The notes under the pieces: model-generated
Told to the model about the DNA's origin: nothing
Seen by the model: the letters and a program-made list of their open reading frames with translations, nothing else
Database searches by the model: none
DNA from: Oegoconia quadripuncta
Taxonomy: Eukaryota > Arthropoda > Insecta > Lepidoptera > Autostichidae
Assembly (NCBI GenBank): GCA_949316235.1
Contig: OX438758.1
Location: 16,069,194-16,133,193 of the forward strand
Direction: 5' to 3'
DNA length: 64,000 nt
Translations under genes and position numbers: made by a program
Part shown: positions 1 to 9,430 of the stretch, piece after piece
How positions within the stretch are numbered: the stretch's first letter is position 1
How the letters are laid out: each line of letters opens with the position of its first letter

Positions 1-386
1 CATGGATGCTGCACCATGATAATGCACCATCACACACAGCCATTATAGTGAAAGAGTTTTTAGCGAAAAATTCAACAAAAGTTCTCGACCAAGCACCGTA
101 TTCACCAGATATGGCTCCGTCTGACTTTTTTTTATTTCCCAAGTTAAAATTACCACTTCGAGGAAAACGTTTTGAGTCGATAGAAGCCATAAAAGAAAAT
201 TCGCTGAATGAGCTAAAGGCCATACCGCAAATAGCCTATGAAAAATGTATGGAAGACTGGGTGAGGCGGTGGAGATGTTGTATTGCAAGCGATGGGGCCT
301 ACTTTGAAGGCGATAAAATAAATTTAGATGAATAATTTGTATTTTTTGTTTTATTGACAAATTCCCGATACTTAGTACACTGAATG
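1..386 (+). mobile_element. mariner (DD34D) 3' fragment with transposase C-terminus
   Basis: The window opens inside a mariner element. Positions 6-335 encode the last 109 residues of the transposase, with the second catalytic aspartate in LHHDNAPSH and the third in SPDMAPSD, 34 residues apart, which is the mariner spacing. The 3' inverted repeat (about 350-386) ends next to a TA and matches the 3' end of the copy at 30844-32137 almost base for base. Here the coding segment is open; the other copy has lost about 34 bp just after HHDN. The 5' part lies outside the window. Confidence 0.9.
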
Positions 387-476
387 TATAGACGAGAGAG
401 TTACTTTGTCCTAGCAATCGAGCATAGTTGTGTTTTATTTTTCTCACCAACCAACCAGACACAACAATATGGACCA

Positions 477-1287
477 AACTGATTTATTCTTTCTTAGAAT
501 AGTACCTACTACGCAAAGTCGATCTCAATCCCGTTGTATGATATATCGAAATCGTTCCAATATTTAAGACGTCGAAACAAAACGTTAGACAAGATATAGA
601 CGAAATTGATTCATTCTTTCTTAGTATGAGCAAGGAAGTAAAAGCACTGCTAAAACTAGAACAAACAAAAATATTACTAGATTTGCAACCGCTATTTCCC
701 AAAGAGTATACGGCAAACACAGTAATACGGCAAACTCAGTAACAAGATTTAAAAATAACAACTCAAAGATACTGGCAACTCCAGGCGTGGCTTCCAAGTT
801 ACTTTAATTAAGGTTGCCCGCGGATATGTTCATCACCAATACTGCAAGTCGAAATGGATTTGAGAAAGAAAGTGAATATTTTCAGGTAATACCCATAATT
901 GTTATAGCAATATAATGTCATATACACGGCACAAGTCCCTCACGTGTAGATATGAACGCTTTATGTTCATAATATAACTCGTTATCGTGGAACCCCCTGC
1001 CCAACCTACATCGTCGCCGCGCCCACTAATGTCCATTGGGGTAACCAAAACCCCATTTTCCCCTGCTTAAGCCTACCAATTATATGCCGCCACCGGCATT
1101 AGTTGACCTGCGCTCCTCGTGGGCAAAGGTCACCGCCCAAAAACTCGCCCTGCTACTCAGCAGTTCGCGAGCCCAACGTATCACTGCTCACCGGCTTCCC
1201 CGGTAAAGCAAACCCCCGCAAATAACCCCCCCCCCCCCCTCTGGCCGAAGGACGATTTATCGCTAGTTTGCCGCTTCGCCAGCTTCT
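477..1287 (+). repeat. MADF-BESS-derived repeat unit A, left part
   Basis: This is the left part of a repeat unit also present at 8177-9157 and twice at 12200-14240. It starts with a segment coding for a BESS motif (next entry) and continues through a conserved AT-rich stretch into a GC-rich block from about 990. That block contains a C11 run near 1231. The unit is interrupted after TTA at 1288-1290 by the Harbinger element and resumes at 6447. Confidence 0.8.
545..742 (+). pseudogene. BESS-motif exon, copy A
   Basis: Read on the plus strand, this segment encodes a BESS-like helix segment (FLSMSKEVKALLKLEQTK) followed by a C-terminal tail. BESS motifs occur at the C-termini of MADF-domain DNA-binding regulators. 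Copy B at 8177-8386 stops right after LFPEQ; copy A has lost that stop and reads on to a TAA at 740-742. No MADF domain is attached, so this is an orphan terminal exon. Confidence 0.6.
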
Positions 1288-1589
1288 TTATGCCTTGATC
1301 ACACGTACCGAGCAAACGGGCGAGACAGTGCCCCCGGCCGAGTACTCGGTGCGTATAAACATAGCGCCGAGTGCTCGGCCGAACGAAGCGGCGAGACAGT
1401 ACCTCGGCTCCCGTTCTACATACTAGGCCGAGTGTCCACCCTCCCGCTACCCCGCACTGTCTCGCTCACTCACTCGGCACGTCTAAACGTGCACTGTCTC
1501 GCCACTCGGCCATTTTATTGTCATCAAGTAAACCGCCGCACGCGCCTTTTCTTTTCTTTAAGAAAATTCCGATTAAAATAAAATACATC

Positions 1590-3208
1590 ATGGCTGCTAA
1601 TCTCAAATGGGACGTCGAAACAACTATTAAATTTATACAGTTATATAAACTACATCAGTGTCTGTGGAACTTTCAATCTCCGGAATACAAGATAAAGCAA
1701 AAACGGGATGCAGCATATAATTCCATAGTTCAAGAAATGAATATCACTGGATTTGGTACGCAAGAAGTTAAAAATAAAATAAAAAATTTACGGTCGACTT
1801 ACCAACAAGAAAATAAAAAAATTCAAGACTCGAAAAAATCCGGAGCGGGGCTCAGTAATGTGTACACTTCTAATATTAAATGGCTGAAAGAGATGGAAGA
1901 GGTGTTTTCAAAAGATTTAAAGAAAGATGTTTATGAAAACGTAAGTACTTTTTATTATGTTACTTTTTATGTAATAATGTAGGTATTTCTTATATAAAAT
2001 TATGAAATCATTCTGTTTTGCCACGAAACAGCACCTGCCCCATTGAAGAACTCGGCGTATTTATCTCGAAGCTCCCTTGCTATACGTGCTGAATTGTTGG
2101 TGTTATGGTCAGTGATAGTTGGCAAAGTAGCTGTAAGTTCTCGTCTCCAAGTCCCCTCTATAATGGATCCCGAATCTATATCTTCTTCATCAACACAACC
2201 CCTTGGAAAGTATTGGCCGGGACTTGTGAGACGTAACCAGTTATGCAGAGCACATGAGGTGCGAATAATTTTATCGGTAGTTTCGTCATTGGTTGGTATG
2301 GGCTTTTGAAAAATTCTAAACCTGCTTGCCAGAATACCAAATGCATTTTCGACGATTCTTCGTGCTCTAGAGACTCGGTAGTCAAATATTTTTTGTTTTG
2401 TTGAAAGATTTGTGCCACTGTATGGTTTTAATAAATATATTTTTAGTGGAAAGGCATCATCTCCAACCAAAAATCCTCCTTTTGGTAACAAATTATTCTC
2501 GAGATCACTACGTAATTTGCTGTTTTTAAAAATCCCCCCCATCTGAATTTCTTCCATTTGCCCCAATATTTACATAGCGAAAACAATAGTCGTGATCAAC
2601 CACAGCCATCAAAACCACACTGTTGGAACCTTTGTAATTAAAATATTCACTTCCACAATTCGGTGGTGCTTGAATTATCACATGCTTTCCGTCTATAGCA
2701 CCGTGGCAACCAGGGAAATTCCACCTAGTTCTGAAGCCTGTTTCTATTTCTTCCCATTCTTCATTGTTTTGCGGTACCTGAAACAATAATTTAATTTCTT
2801 TTTATTTCACAGAATCGTTGTCCCACTAATGAAGACACTGGTTCTCAAAACAATAGCTCTGCTAGTTCCTCGCACTCACACAGCCACCAAGAAGTACCGG
2901 CTAATACATCCAACAACCAGCAAGTACAAGTTACTTTAACTACGACTACTACCACAGCATCTACTAGCAACACTGGAAATACAGCGAGAGCTAAAAAGAG
3001 GACTAAAGAAATTTTTCAAGCTGTTTCCGATCTGAAAAAGTTAAATGAAGGCGTTAATTCTGAGAGCGAAACTGCATTTGATGTATTTGGGAGGAGTGTT
3101 GCATTGCAGCTTAAGAATTTATCTGCAGAGAATGCTTTATTAGCACAAAGCAGAATTCAGAATATTCTGACCGAATATGGGATTAAAGAAGGCTCAGCTA
3201 TTGATTAA
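1590..3208 (+). CDS. Harbinger MADF-BESS protein, two exons, truncated by Merlin insertion
   Basis: Exon 1 (1590-1940) starts at ATG in catcATGGCTGCT and encodes 117 residues of a MADF/Myb-SANT-like domain with the expected tryptophans (LKWD near residue 7, LWNF near residue 26). It ends at a consensus donor, AAC|GTAAGT. Exon 2 starts at 2813 after tttatttcacAG in the same phase. It runs through a Ser/Asn/Thr-rich linker and a BESS-like helical segment (FGRSVALQLKNLSAENALL). The stop at 3206-3208 lies inside the left inverted repeat of the Merlin element; the original C-terminus continues at 5399-5758. In Harbinger elements this protein is known to bind the ends and help the transposase enter the nucleus. 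The 872-nt intron contains the transposase exon 2 on the opposite strand. Confidence 0.85.
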
Positions 3209-3711
3209 TCACCCACGATTATCAATTTGAGATGTTTACCATTCGAAAGACTATATTTTTTTACACATATTCACTGAATATTACTACTCGGCAACTTTTA
3301 GTTTTTTTGTATTAATCATTTGAAAATCGTAAAAGTTTGCTTTGATTTTTACATTTTAGACTGACATTTGGTACTTGTTTGTGTGTATTTTGCGTTTTGT
3401 TACGTTTTGTATTACCGTGCTTGTGGTGCTTTTTATGCAGTGTTTACATAATTTTACTGCATTTTCTAACGAAAATATACATATTATATACCACTGTCAG
3501 AGAATGAAGTAATAAATAGTCACAGACGAAATTCTTTACATAATTTTCAAACTACTATTAAAAACAAAACGCAATTCTGACGGCGGCGGCCATTTTGTGA
3601 CACTACTAATCAACCAACTGTCATTGTCATTTCAGTCAATCAATACGTCACAGTCATCTGATAGCCGCGCAGTTGAGAGCATCTTTTTGTACTCCTGTTG
3701 TCGATATCTGT

Positions 3712-4595
3712 ATGACTACCATGGCGTCACCGAAGCCCCAGGCCTCGCTTTCCGCCCCGTCATCGCCAGAAGAGTTGAGTGTAGTGCAAGTGATTGACTC
3801 TAGTGAGCGCCTTGTGTCGAACTCCTCTTCTGAGTGTGTACAAGTGTTGGACTCAAAGGAGCCGCTTGTGCCCACTTGTGTAGTTCCGAGTGCTGTAGTT
3901 TTGGACTCTGATGAGCCGTTTCAGTATCCTTCGGAGCATGTAACCGGCAGTTCTATCGTCGAACCAACACGAATACACTTACGAAGCTGTTCGGCGAGAA
4001 ACCAGTCACTGGAGGGAAGCTGCCTTATCTCCAGTGACAATATCAGACTGGTTTAATTATTGTGGAGAAGCGGTTATTGTATATCAACTTGAACATGAAC
4101 ATGAACAACCAAAAATTGGTGGCCCAGGAAAGATTGTGCAAATTGACGAATCAAAATTCGGAAAACGAAAATACAATAGAGGACGGAATGTAGAAGGGCA
4201 TTGGGTTTTGGGTCTCATAGAAGATGGAAGCGACGATTTGCGCCTCGAAGTTTGCCCTGACAATGAACGCAGTGCAGAAGTGTTAGTCGGACTTATAAAA
4301 AAGCATGTTCAGGAAGGCACCACAATTCATACCGATTTTTGGAAAGCCTATGATTGCCTTTCTGAACATGGCTATATACATAAAAAAGTCAATCAAATTT
4401 GTAGCACCAGACGGGGTCCACACACAACGTATTGAGAGTCATTGGCGAGTTATGAAAAGATTATTTGGAAAAGAAAATTATAGAGAAAATTTTTCAGAGT
4501 GGTTAATAGAATCCATATGGAAAAGAAACGTTAAAATTAATCATTTAGATTGTTTTGAGGAACTTTTAAAATGTATTTTGTATGTTTATAAATAA
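3712..4595 (+). pseudogene. Merlin (IS1595/ISXO2-like) transposase, frameshifted
   Basis: The catalytic core is clear: TISDWFNYCGE, then VQIDESKFGKRKYNRGR with the first Asp, then IHTDFWKAYDCL with the second Asp, then HTQRIESHWRVMKR with the Glu. This is a DDE-type ISXO2-like domain. The core occupies three frames. A break between about 3920 and 3965 separates the N-terminal Ser-rich segment (from ATG 3712 or 3721) from the core, and a second break lies near 4390-4400 just before the Glu motif. The gene ends at TAA 4593-4595. The unusual N-terminal region has no recognised domain. Confidence 0.85.
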
Positions 4596-5290
4596 ATTTT
4601 CAATGACATTTTCAATAAAACTTACAAACCTAGTTAGAGTTAGTCTTGTAATAAGTAATAAAAGCTAATTTTGTTAATTTCTAATTTAAATAATGATGTT
4701 TTTATACATTTTGACGTTAGGTTTGGTCAATTTAGAAAAATTCCTAACGCAAAAGCAATATGGGTGTGGGCGGGAAGGGTTTTGCCCCACTTAGGTTAGA
4801 AAGGCTAGGGCTCCAGCTTGCTCCCGCCCTAGCCTTTCCATGTTAGGTCTTTTTTTTGTAACAGACAAGAAAAACTAAAAACTTCAAAAATGCATATTTC
4901 CAAAAGTACTAGTTTCCGCGCTTTAACTATTTCGAGGTTTTAAAAAATCCTAAAAAATTAAATATACATTTTCGTAAGTTCTCCATCCACTGAGGGGCTC
5001 GAATCGGCGTCCCCCTCCCCATTCTCTTTCCTTTCTTACCCTCTCAGCTTATAAAACCTAAATTAATCATTTAGATTGTTTTGAGGAACTTTTAAAATGT
5101 ATTTTGTATGTTTATAAATAAATTTTCAATGACATTTTTTGTTTTTATTTCATAAACCTTACAAATCTAGTTGGAGTTAGTCTTGTAATAAGTAATAAAA
5201 GCTAATTTTGTTAATTTCTAATTTAAATAATGATGTTTTTATACATTTTGACGTTAGGTTTGGTCACTTTAGAAAAATTCCTAACACAAA
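4539..5290 (+). repeat. direct repeat of Merlin 3' region (4539-4755 and 5063-5290)
   Basis: About 220 bp, starting at the last coding bases of the transposase (aattaatcatttagattg) and ending near ttcctaac, occur twice about 525 bp apart with few differences. The stretch between holds a GC-rich segment with no gene. The duplication is internal to the Merlin element. Just after the second copy, 5320-5345 holds a G7-TAGGTA-C11 run that could fold back. Confidence 0.85.
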
Positions 5291-5398
5291 AACTATTCAT
5301 TGCCGAGAGGGGGGAGTAGTCCGGGGGGGTAGGTACCCCCCCCCCTCTCCATTCCACCACGAAAATCGTGGGTTTTTAATCAGTAGCCCTTCCTTAAA

Positions 5399-5758
5399 GA
5401 ACTTAGACAAAGAACTGCATTCCATTCTTCTTCGTCTAATCACAGCTACCAAAGGCCGTCTTCTGCATATTCAGACACCGCTAATGACTTTTATCAATTT
5501 AATGAAACTTATGCGGAATCTCCGCCACAACTAACAATTCCAGCTCCCATCACGTCTACATCGCAATCAATCTTTGCTGCACCGTCTTCTCCATTACCAA
5601 TATCAACTCCCATGAGGTCTACATCGCAATCAATCTTTGCTGCAACATCTTCTCCAGGGCATAATGTCAACGCTACGCCAAATTCTGTGAGCACTAATGA
5701 CATTGTAGCAGCTGCGATGTTTGCAGCTTTTGAGACAAATGGTAGACAACAAATTTAA
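5399..5758 (+). pseudogene. severed C-terminus of the Harbinger MADF-BESS protein
   Basis: This plus-strand frame runs without a stop from the right target duplication (TTAAAGAACTTAGACAA) to TAA at 5756-5758. It encodes about 120 residues rich in Ser, Thr, Pro and Gln, including two copies of a TSTSQSIFAA block. It is exactly in frame with the end of the BESS segment before the Merlin insertion (GIK at 3181-3189), so it is the displaced tail of the same exon. No separate start or acceptor is needed to explain it. Confidence 0.85.
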
Positions 5759-6446
5759 TTTTGTCTTATTTTTTACCTAATTGTTTGAAATTAAAAAAAG
5801 GTATTCAATTTACGAAAGTTTTATTTATAGTATGTAAGAAAAAAGTACGTACCTTTAAATAATTCTCCAAATAAGTGAATATTGCATCCATGACTTCTGG
5901 TATGAGTGATGATATTGAAGCCCAAGATATTCTGTAAAAAGCCTGCAAATAACGGTAGCTCGTCCCAGTTACTAAATAGCATAACGCTACTTGTAGTTTA
6001 GTCTTTGCAGATATAGCTTCTCTCATGACTGTATCTTCCCTTTGTATCAATGGAGTAATATTTTTTAACAATGTGTCAAAATGTTGTACATCCATTCTCA
6101 GAAGCATTCTGAATTCAGCAGGATCTTCTTCCTCTAATTCATTAAAAACAGTGTTTGCAGCGCCAAAATCAGGTCTTCTCAACATCCATGGTCTTGTCCA
6201 AATCTGGCCTTTCTCTTTTTCCAACAATTCCTTTAATTCTTCTGCTAATAGTGGAATGAGTAACTTTGTATATTTTCTTATTATCTTTTTACGATCCATT
6301 GTGCCCGAATTGCAGTCTCAATAGAACTGAACTGACTGTGCTAATTTCAAAACATGTGTGAACAGCTACTCGCTTAGATTACTGTCTCGGCCGAGGAACA
6401 TTTTACTGTCTCGCCCAACTACTCGGTACGTGTGATCAAGGCATTA

Positions 6447-6820
6447 GCGCTGCCCAAATCGCGGAGCTGAGCGAAGCCGGAAGAACGGTTAGCTGTCGCC
6501 ATCAATCATTCGAGATTGATATCTTCAATCTCGAATTTTAACGCGAACGCCACTATAGGTGTTCACTCACCGTTCCAATATTTAAGACGTCAGAAACAAA
6601 ACCTTAGACAAGATATAGACCAAACGATTTATTCTTTCTTAGAATAGTACGACGCAAAGTCGATCTCAATCCCGTTGTATGATTTAACGAAATCGTTCCA
6701 ATATTTAAGACGTCAGAAACAAAACAAGATATGGACCAAACTGATTTATTCTTTCTTAGAATAGTACGACGCAAAGTCGATCTCAATCCCGTTGTATGAT
6801 GTTGTAACGTTGCATTTGAT
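6447..6820 (+). repeat. MADF-BESS-derived repeat unit A, right part
   Basis: The unit interrupted at 1288 resumes here with gcgctgcccaaatcg and the small palindrome TCGAGATTGA/TCAATCTCGA around 6508-6535. It then shows two partial copies of the roughly 124-bp subrepeat that starts CGTTCCAATATTTAAGACG. Short open frames in these subrepeats (for example FFLRIVRRKVDL) are truncated versions of the BESS exon. Confidence 0.75.
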
Positions 6821-8176
6821 GCATGTATTAATTTCGTTCGAGATGAAAATTTGATACGTGTAGCGACATCTATCGAGATTGATATGAAGTTCCAGTGCAA
6901 CACCATCTGTTTCGAAACGGACGTACCGCGTAGTTTACGAGCGTAGTTGATACTCCAAAGTCACAGATGGCGTGATGAAATATAGAATTATTTCCAAATT
7001 TAAAAAAAGAAAATAAACAGGTCGAATGGACTCGATATAATACATATAAAGATGAAGAAAAATTTAAATAAATGGAAGCCAGCGATTTCTCATCAATAAC
7101 TGATGAATGATGTCGTTAGAAAAAAAAAATGGACTAAGGTCTATGGTCCGTAGAACGGCCATTTTTCGTTTGCAACAAGCTAGCTATTTCGCTTGATTTT
7201 GAAAAATTATTTAATCCACTCAGGATCATATTTTTATAATGGATTGAACGCCATAATAAAATAAATCGCCGACCAAGGTATGGTACAAATGGTATTTCGA
7301 TATATTCCTGAAAAATGTTGTTGAGATTTCTCGTACAGCCACGACTCTCTTCCAGAAATGCCGTGCTGAAACTTCATACTCACATTTTCCACATATGTTT
7401 TATATCATGTCGAGGTGAGGAGGGAAATAAAAGATTTGTGAAGAATAAACAGCAAATCTTTCAAGTAAATCTGGCTGTTTGAAAGTATGTCGACTAAATA
7501 TACCTCATCCATAACCTAGATGCTAACCTGTCCGTTTTGTTTCAGGGGTTTTCTTTATTATTTATCTTTTTGATTTGTTAACTTTATGACATGAAGTTGA
7601 AATGTTCATTCACCAAGGATTCCATTTTTATATCCATATTACAAAGACAAGCTAGGAAGATATATAGAACCTATACAAGGTCTGTGCTTCCTGCTGAGAC
7701 GAAGCTTTGAGCAAGCACCCTTGAAGTAACGTTACTAAACTACGTTCGACGCCTTCAGATTCGTGTCAGGAGGACCTGAGGTTGCAGACCAGCCGCTCTC
7801 CGCTTCATCTCCCGAGCGTATCAGGTGAAACACATGGACCTCCAGGTATGGAAGAATCGTTGCGGGTGGTATAAGTTGGCCTTGCCCACTCTTCTCTTGT
7901 AGTGGCCTAGGGAGCCGAACTTTAGTCATAGCTTGTCTATCGGATTGAGGGAGCAATGACCCACACGCGAACCTATATAAACGACCCTGAGTTCCGTTCA
8001 ATTTGATCTAATCTTAAGCCCTACTCTAAGAGCCTCATACGAGGATAACATGGTTACCATTCTGTAGAAAGCATTCCAATAAACCAGTTCAAATTGATAC
8101 GGAGTTTCATTTTGTCTTCAAGTCTCTTTTATATAAGCTATATTGGTTCGCTTACAAATTTCTGTGAGCAACTAAG
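6821..8176. other. region without assignable gene
   Basis: Nothing in these 1.35 kb could be assigned. An 88-codon minus-strand frame at 7735-8001 has no recognisable motif. The last 80 bases before 8177 may be retained intron of the following BESS exon, because a usable acceptor (ctaag|GTATCATCC) sits at 8175-8176. Confidence 0.4.
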
Positions 8177-8386
8177 GTATCATCCCACTTCAAGGGAGAA
8201 AAGAAAGAAAGCTTACAATGTAACGAAATCGTTCCAATATTTAACACGTCGAAACAAAACGTTAGACAAGATATGGACGAAACTGATTCACTCTTTCTTA
8301 GTATGAGCAAGGAAGTAAAAGCACTGCTAAAACTAGAACAAACAAAAATATTACTAGATTTGCAACAGCTATTTCCCGAACAGTAA
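8177..8386 (+). pseudogene. BESS-motif terminal exon, copy B (best preserved)
   Basis: From the acceptor at 8175-8176 to TAA 8384-8386 there are 69 uninterrupted codons. They cover a basic linker, the conserved DETDSLFLSM, a BESS-like helix and the C-terminus DLQQLFPEQ. This is the copy that shows what the amplified segment originally was: the last exon of a MADF-BESS gene. No MADF exon lies nearby on the same strand, so it is unlikely to be expressed as a whole protein. Confidence 0.65.
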
Positions 8387-9157
8387 CATGGCAAACACAG
8401 TAACAAGATTTAAAAATAACAACTCTACGATACTGGCAACTCCAGGCGTAGCTTTCAAGTTATTTTAATTAAGTTTGCCCGCGGATATGTCCATCACCAA
8501 AACTGCAAGTCCAAATGGATTTGAGAAAGAATGTGAATATTTTCAGGTAATAGCCATAATTGTTATAGCAATATAATGTCATACACACGGCACAAGTCCT
8601 TCACGTGTAGATATGAACGCTTTATGTTCATAACATAACTCGTTATCGTGGAACCCCCTGCCCAAACTACATCGTCGCCGCGCCCACTAATGTCCATTGG
8701 GGTAACCAAACCCCATTTTCCCCCGCTTAAGCATACCAATTATATGCCGCCACCGGCATTAGTTGACCTGCGCTCCGCGTGGGCAAAGGTCACCGCCCAA
8801 AAACTCGCCCTGCTACTCAGCAGTTCGCGAGCCCAACGTATCACTGCTCACCGGCCCCGGTAAAGCAAACCCCCGCGAATAACCGCCTCCCCCCCTGCCC
8901 CTCTGGCCGAAGAACGATTTATCGCGTGGTTTGCCGCTTCGCCAGCTTCTTTAACGCTGCCTAAATCGTGGAACTCCTTCAATCTCGAATTTTAACGCGA
9001 ACGCCACTATAGGTGTTCACTCACCGTTCCAATATTTAAGACGTCAGAAACAAAACCTTAGACAAGATATGGACGAAACTGATTTATTCTTTCTTAGAAT
9101 AGTAAGACGCAAAGTCGATCTCAACCCCGTGGTATGATTTAACGAAATCATTCCAAT
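8387..9157 (+). repeat. MADF-BESS-derived repeat unit B, remainder
   Basis: This continues copy B with the same order of blocks seen in copies A, C and D: AT-rich stretch, GC-rich block (8650-8960) and a 124-bp subrepeat (9026-9150). Relative to C and D it lacks most of the segment between the GC-rich block and the palindrome. The 71-codon frame at 8648-8863 lies in the GC-rich block and is not preserved in length between copies, so it is not called as a gene. Confidence 0.75.
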
Positions 9158-9418
9158 TGTAGGGACACAATGTATGTGACGTAATTAATACGTTCCCAAA
9201 TGTCACCAGCGGGTTAGCGAACAATTGCACCGCGTGGGCTCGCCAGTCGTTCCCCGTCGCGCTCCTCGCTAACTCGCCCTCGTGTACCGTGTTTCCATGT
9301 AATATTGTTTCGTATAATTTAGAGTCAGATAATAAATAACTGTGAATGTGAATCTTTGGTTTTCCTTAATCAATACGCTGCACACCTTCTGGTTGACTGT
9401 ACCCAACCCGTACGCACA
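9158..9418 (+). repeat. possible solo LTR
   Basis: A 261-bp segment starts TGTAGGGACAC and ends GTACGCACA, contains AATAAA in its second half, and interrupts a 124-bp subrepeat of unit B. This looks like a solo long terminal repeat. No matching second copy and no convincing target duplication were found; the DNA downstream is replaced by the rosa-like element, so the call is tentative. Confidence 0.3.
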
Positions 9419-9430
9419 AGAGACTATATA

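Larger units (their letters stand above)
3191..5393 (+). mobile_element. Merlin DNA transposon, 2203 bp, 8-bp TSD TTAAAGAA
   Basis: The left end reads GGCTCAGCTATTGATTAATC and the right end, reverse-complemented, GGAAGGGCTACTGATTAAAA. Both continue into ACCCACGATT. TTAAAGAA flanks both sides (3183-3190 and 5394-5401). Terminal GG and an 8-9 bp duplication are Merlin hallmarks, and the internal gene is of the IS1595/ISXO2 type. Removing the element and one duplication rejoins the reading frame of the Harbinger MADF gene, which supports the boundaries independently. Confidence 0.92.
2000..6299 (-). pseudogene. Harbinger (HARBI1-like) DDE transposase, two exons, one frameshift
   Basis: Exon 1 runs from 6299 to 5853 (149 aa, starting MDRKKIIRKY) and ends at a donor AAG|GTACGTAC. 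Exon 2 starts at 2777 after attgtttCAG, in phase, with VPQNNEEWEE, and stops at 2000-2002. The catalytic residues of the DDE_Tnp_4 domain are visible: D in HGAIDGKHV, D in LVGDDAFPL and E in RRIVENAFGI. A run of seven Cs at 2534-2540 (G7 on the coding strand) adds one base and shifts the frame between the first and second aspartates. Apart from this the gene of about 407 codons is open. The intron holds the whole MADF exon 2 and the Merlin insertion. Confidence 0.88.
1291..6443. mobile_element. PIF/Harbinger DNA transposon, 5153 bp, TSD TTA
   Basis: The ends are inverted repeats beginning TGCCTTGATCACACGTACCG on the left, with the reverse complement ending GTGTGATCAAGGCA on the right. They are flanked by TTA at 1288-1290 and 6444-6446. 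Uninterrupted copies of the host repeat read cttctttaacgctgccc at this site, which confirms the target and the 3-bp duplication. The element carries the two genes typical of the superfamily: a MADF/BESS protein on the plus strand from the left end, and a DDE transposase on the minus strand from the right end. A Merlin element of 2203 bp is inserted inside, so the element was about 2.9 kb before that event. Confidence 0.95.

Noticed and set aside
43..477. 144-codon minus-strand frame
   Set aside because: It overlaps the mariner 3' end on the opposite strand and has no family resemblance; the same shadow recurs at 31812-32111.
484..720. Minus-strand frames over the BESS repeats (also 8152-8406, 12293-12535, 13390-13632)
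   Set aside because: They are antisense shadows of the plus-strand BESS exon copies and recur only because the repeat recurs.
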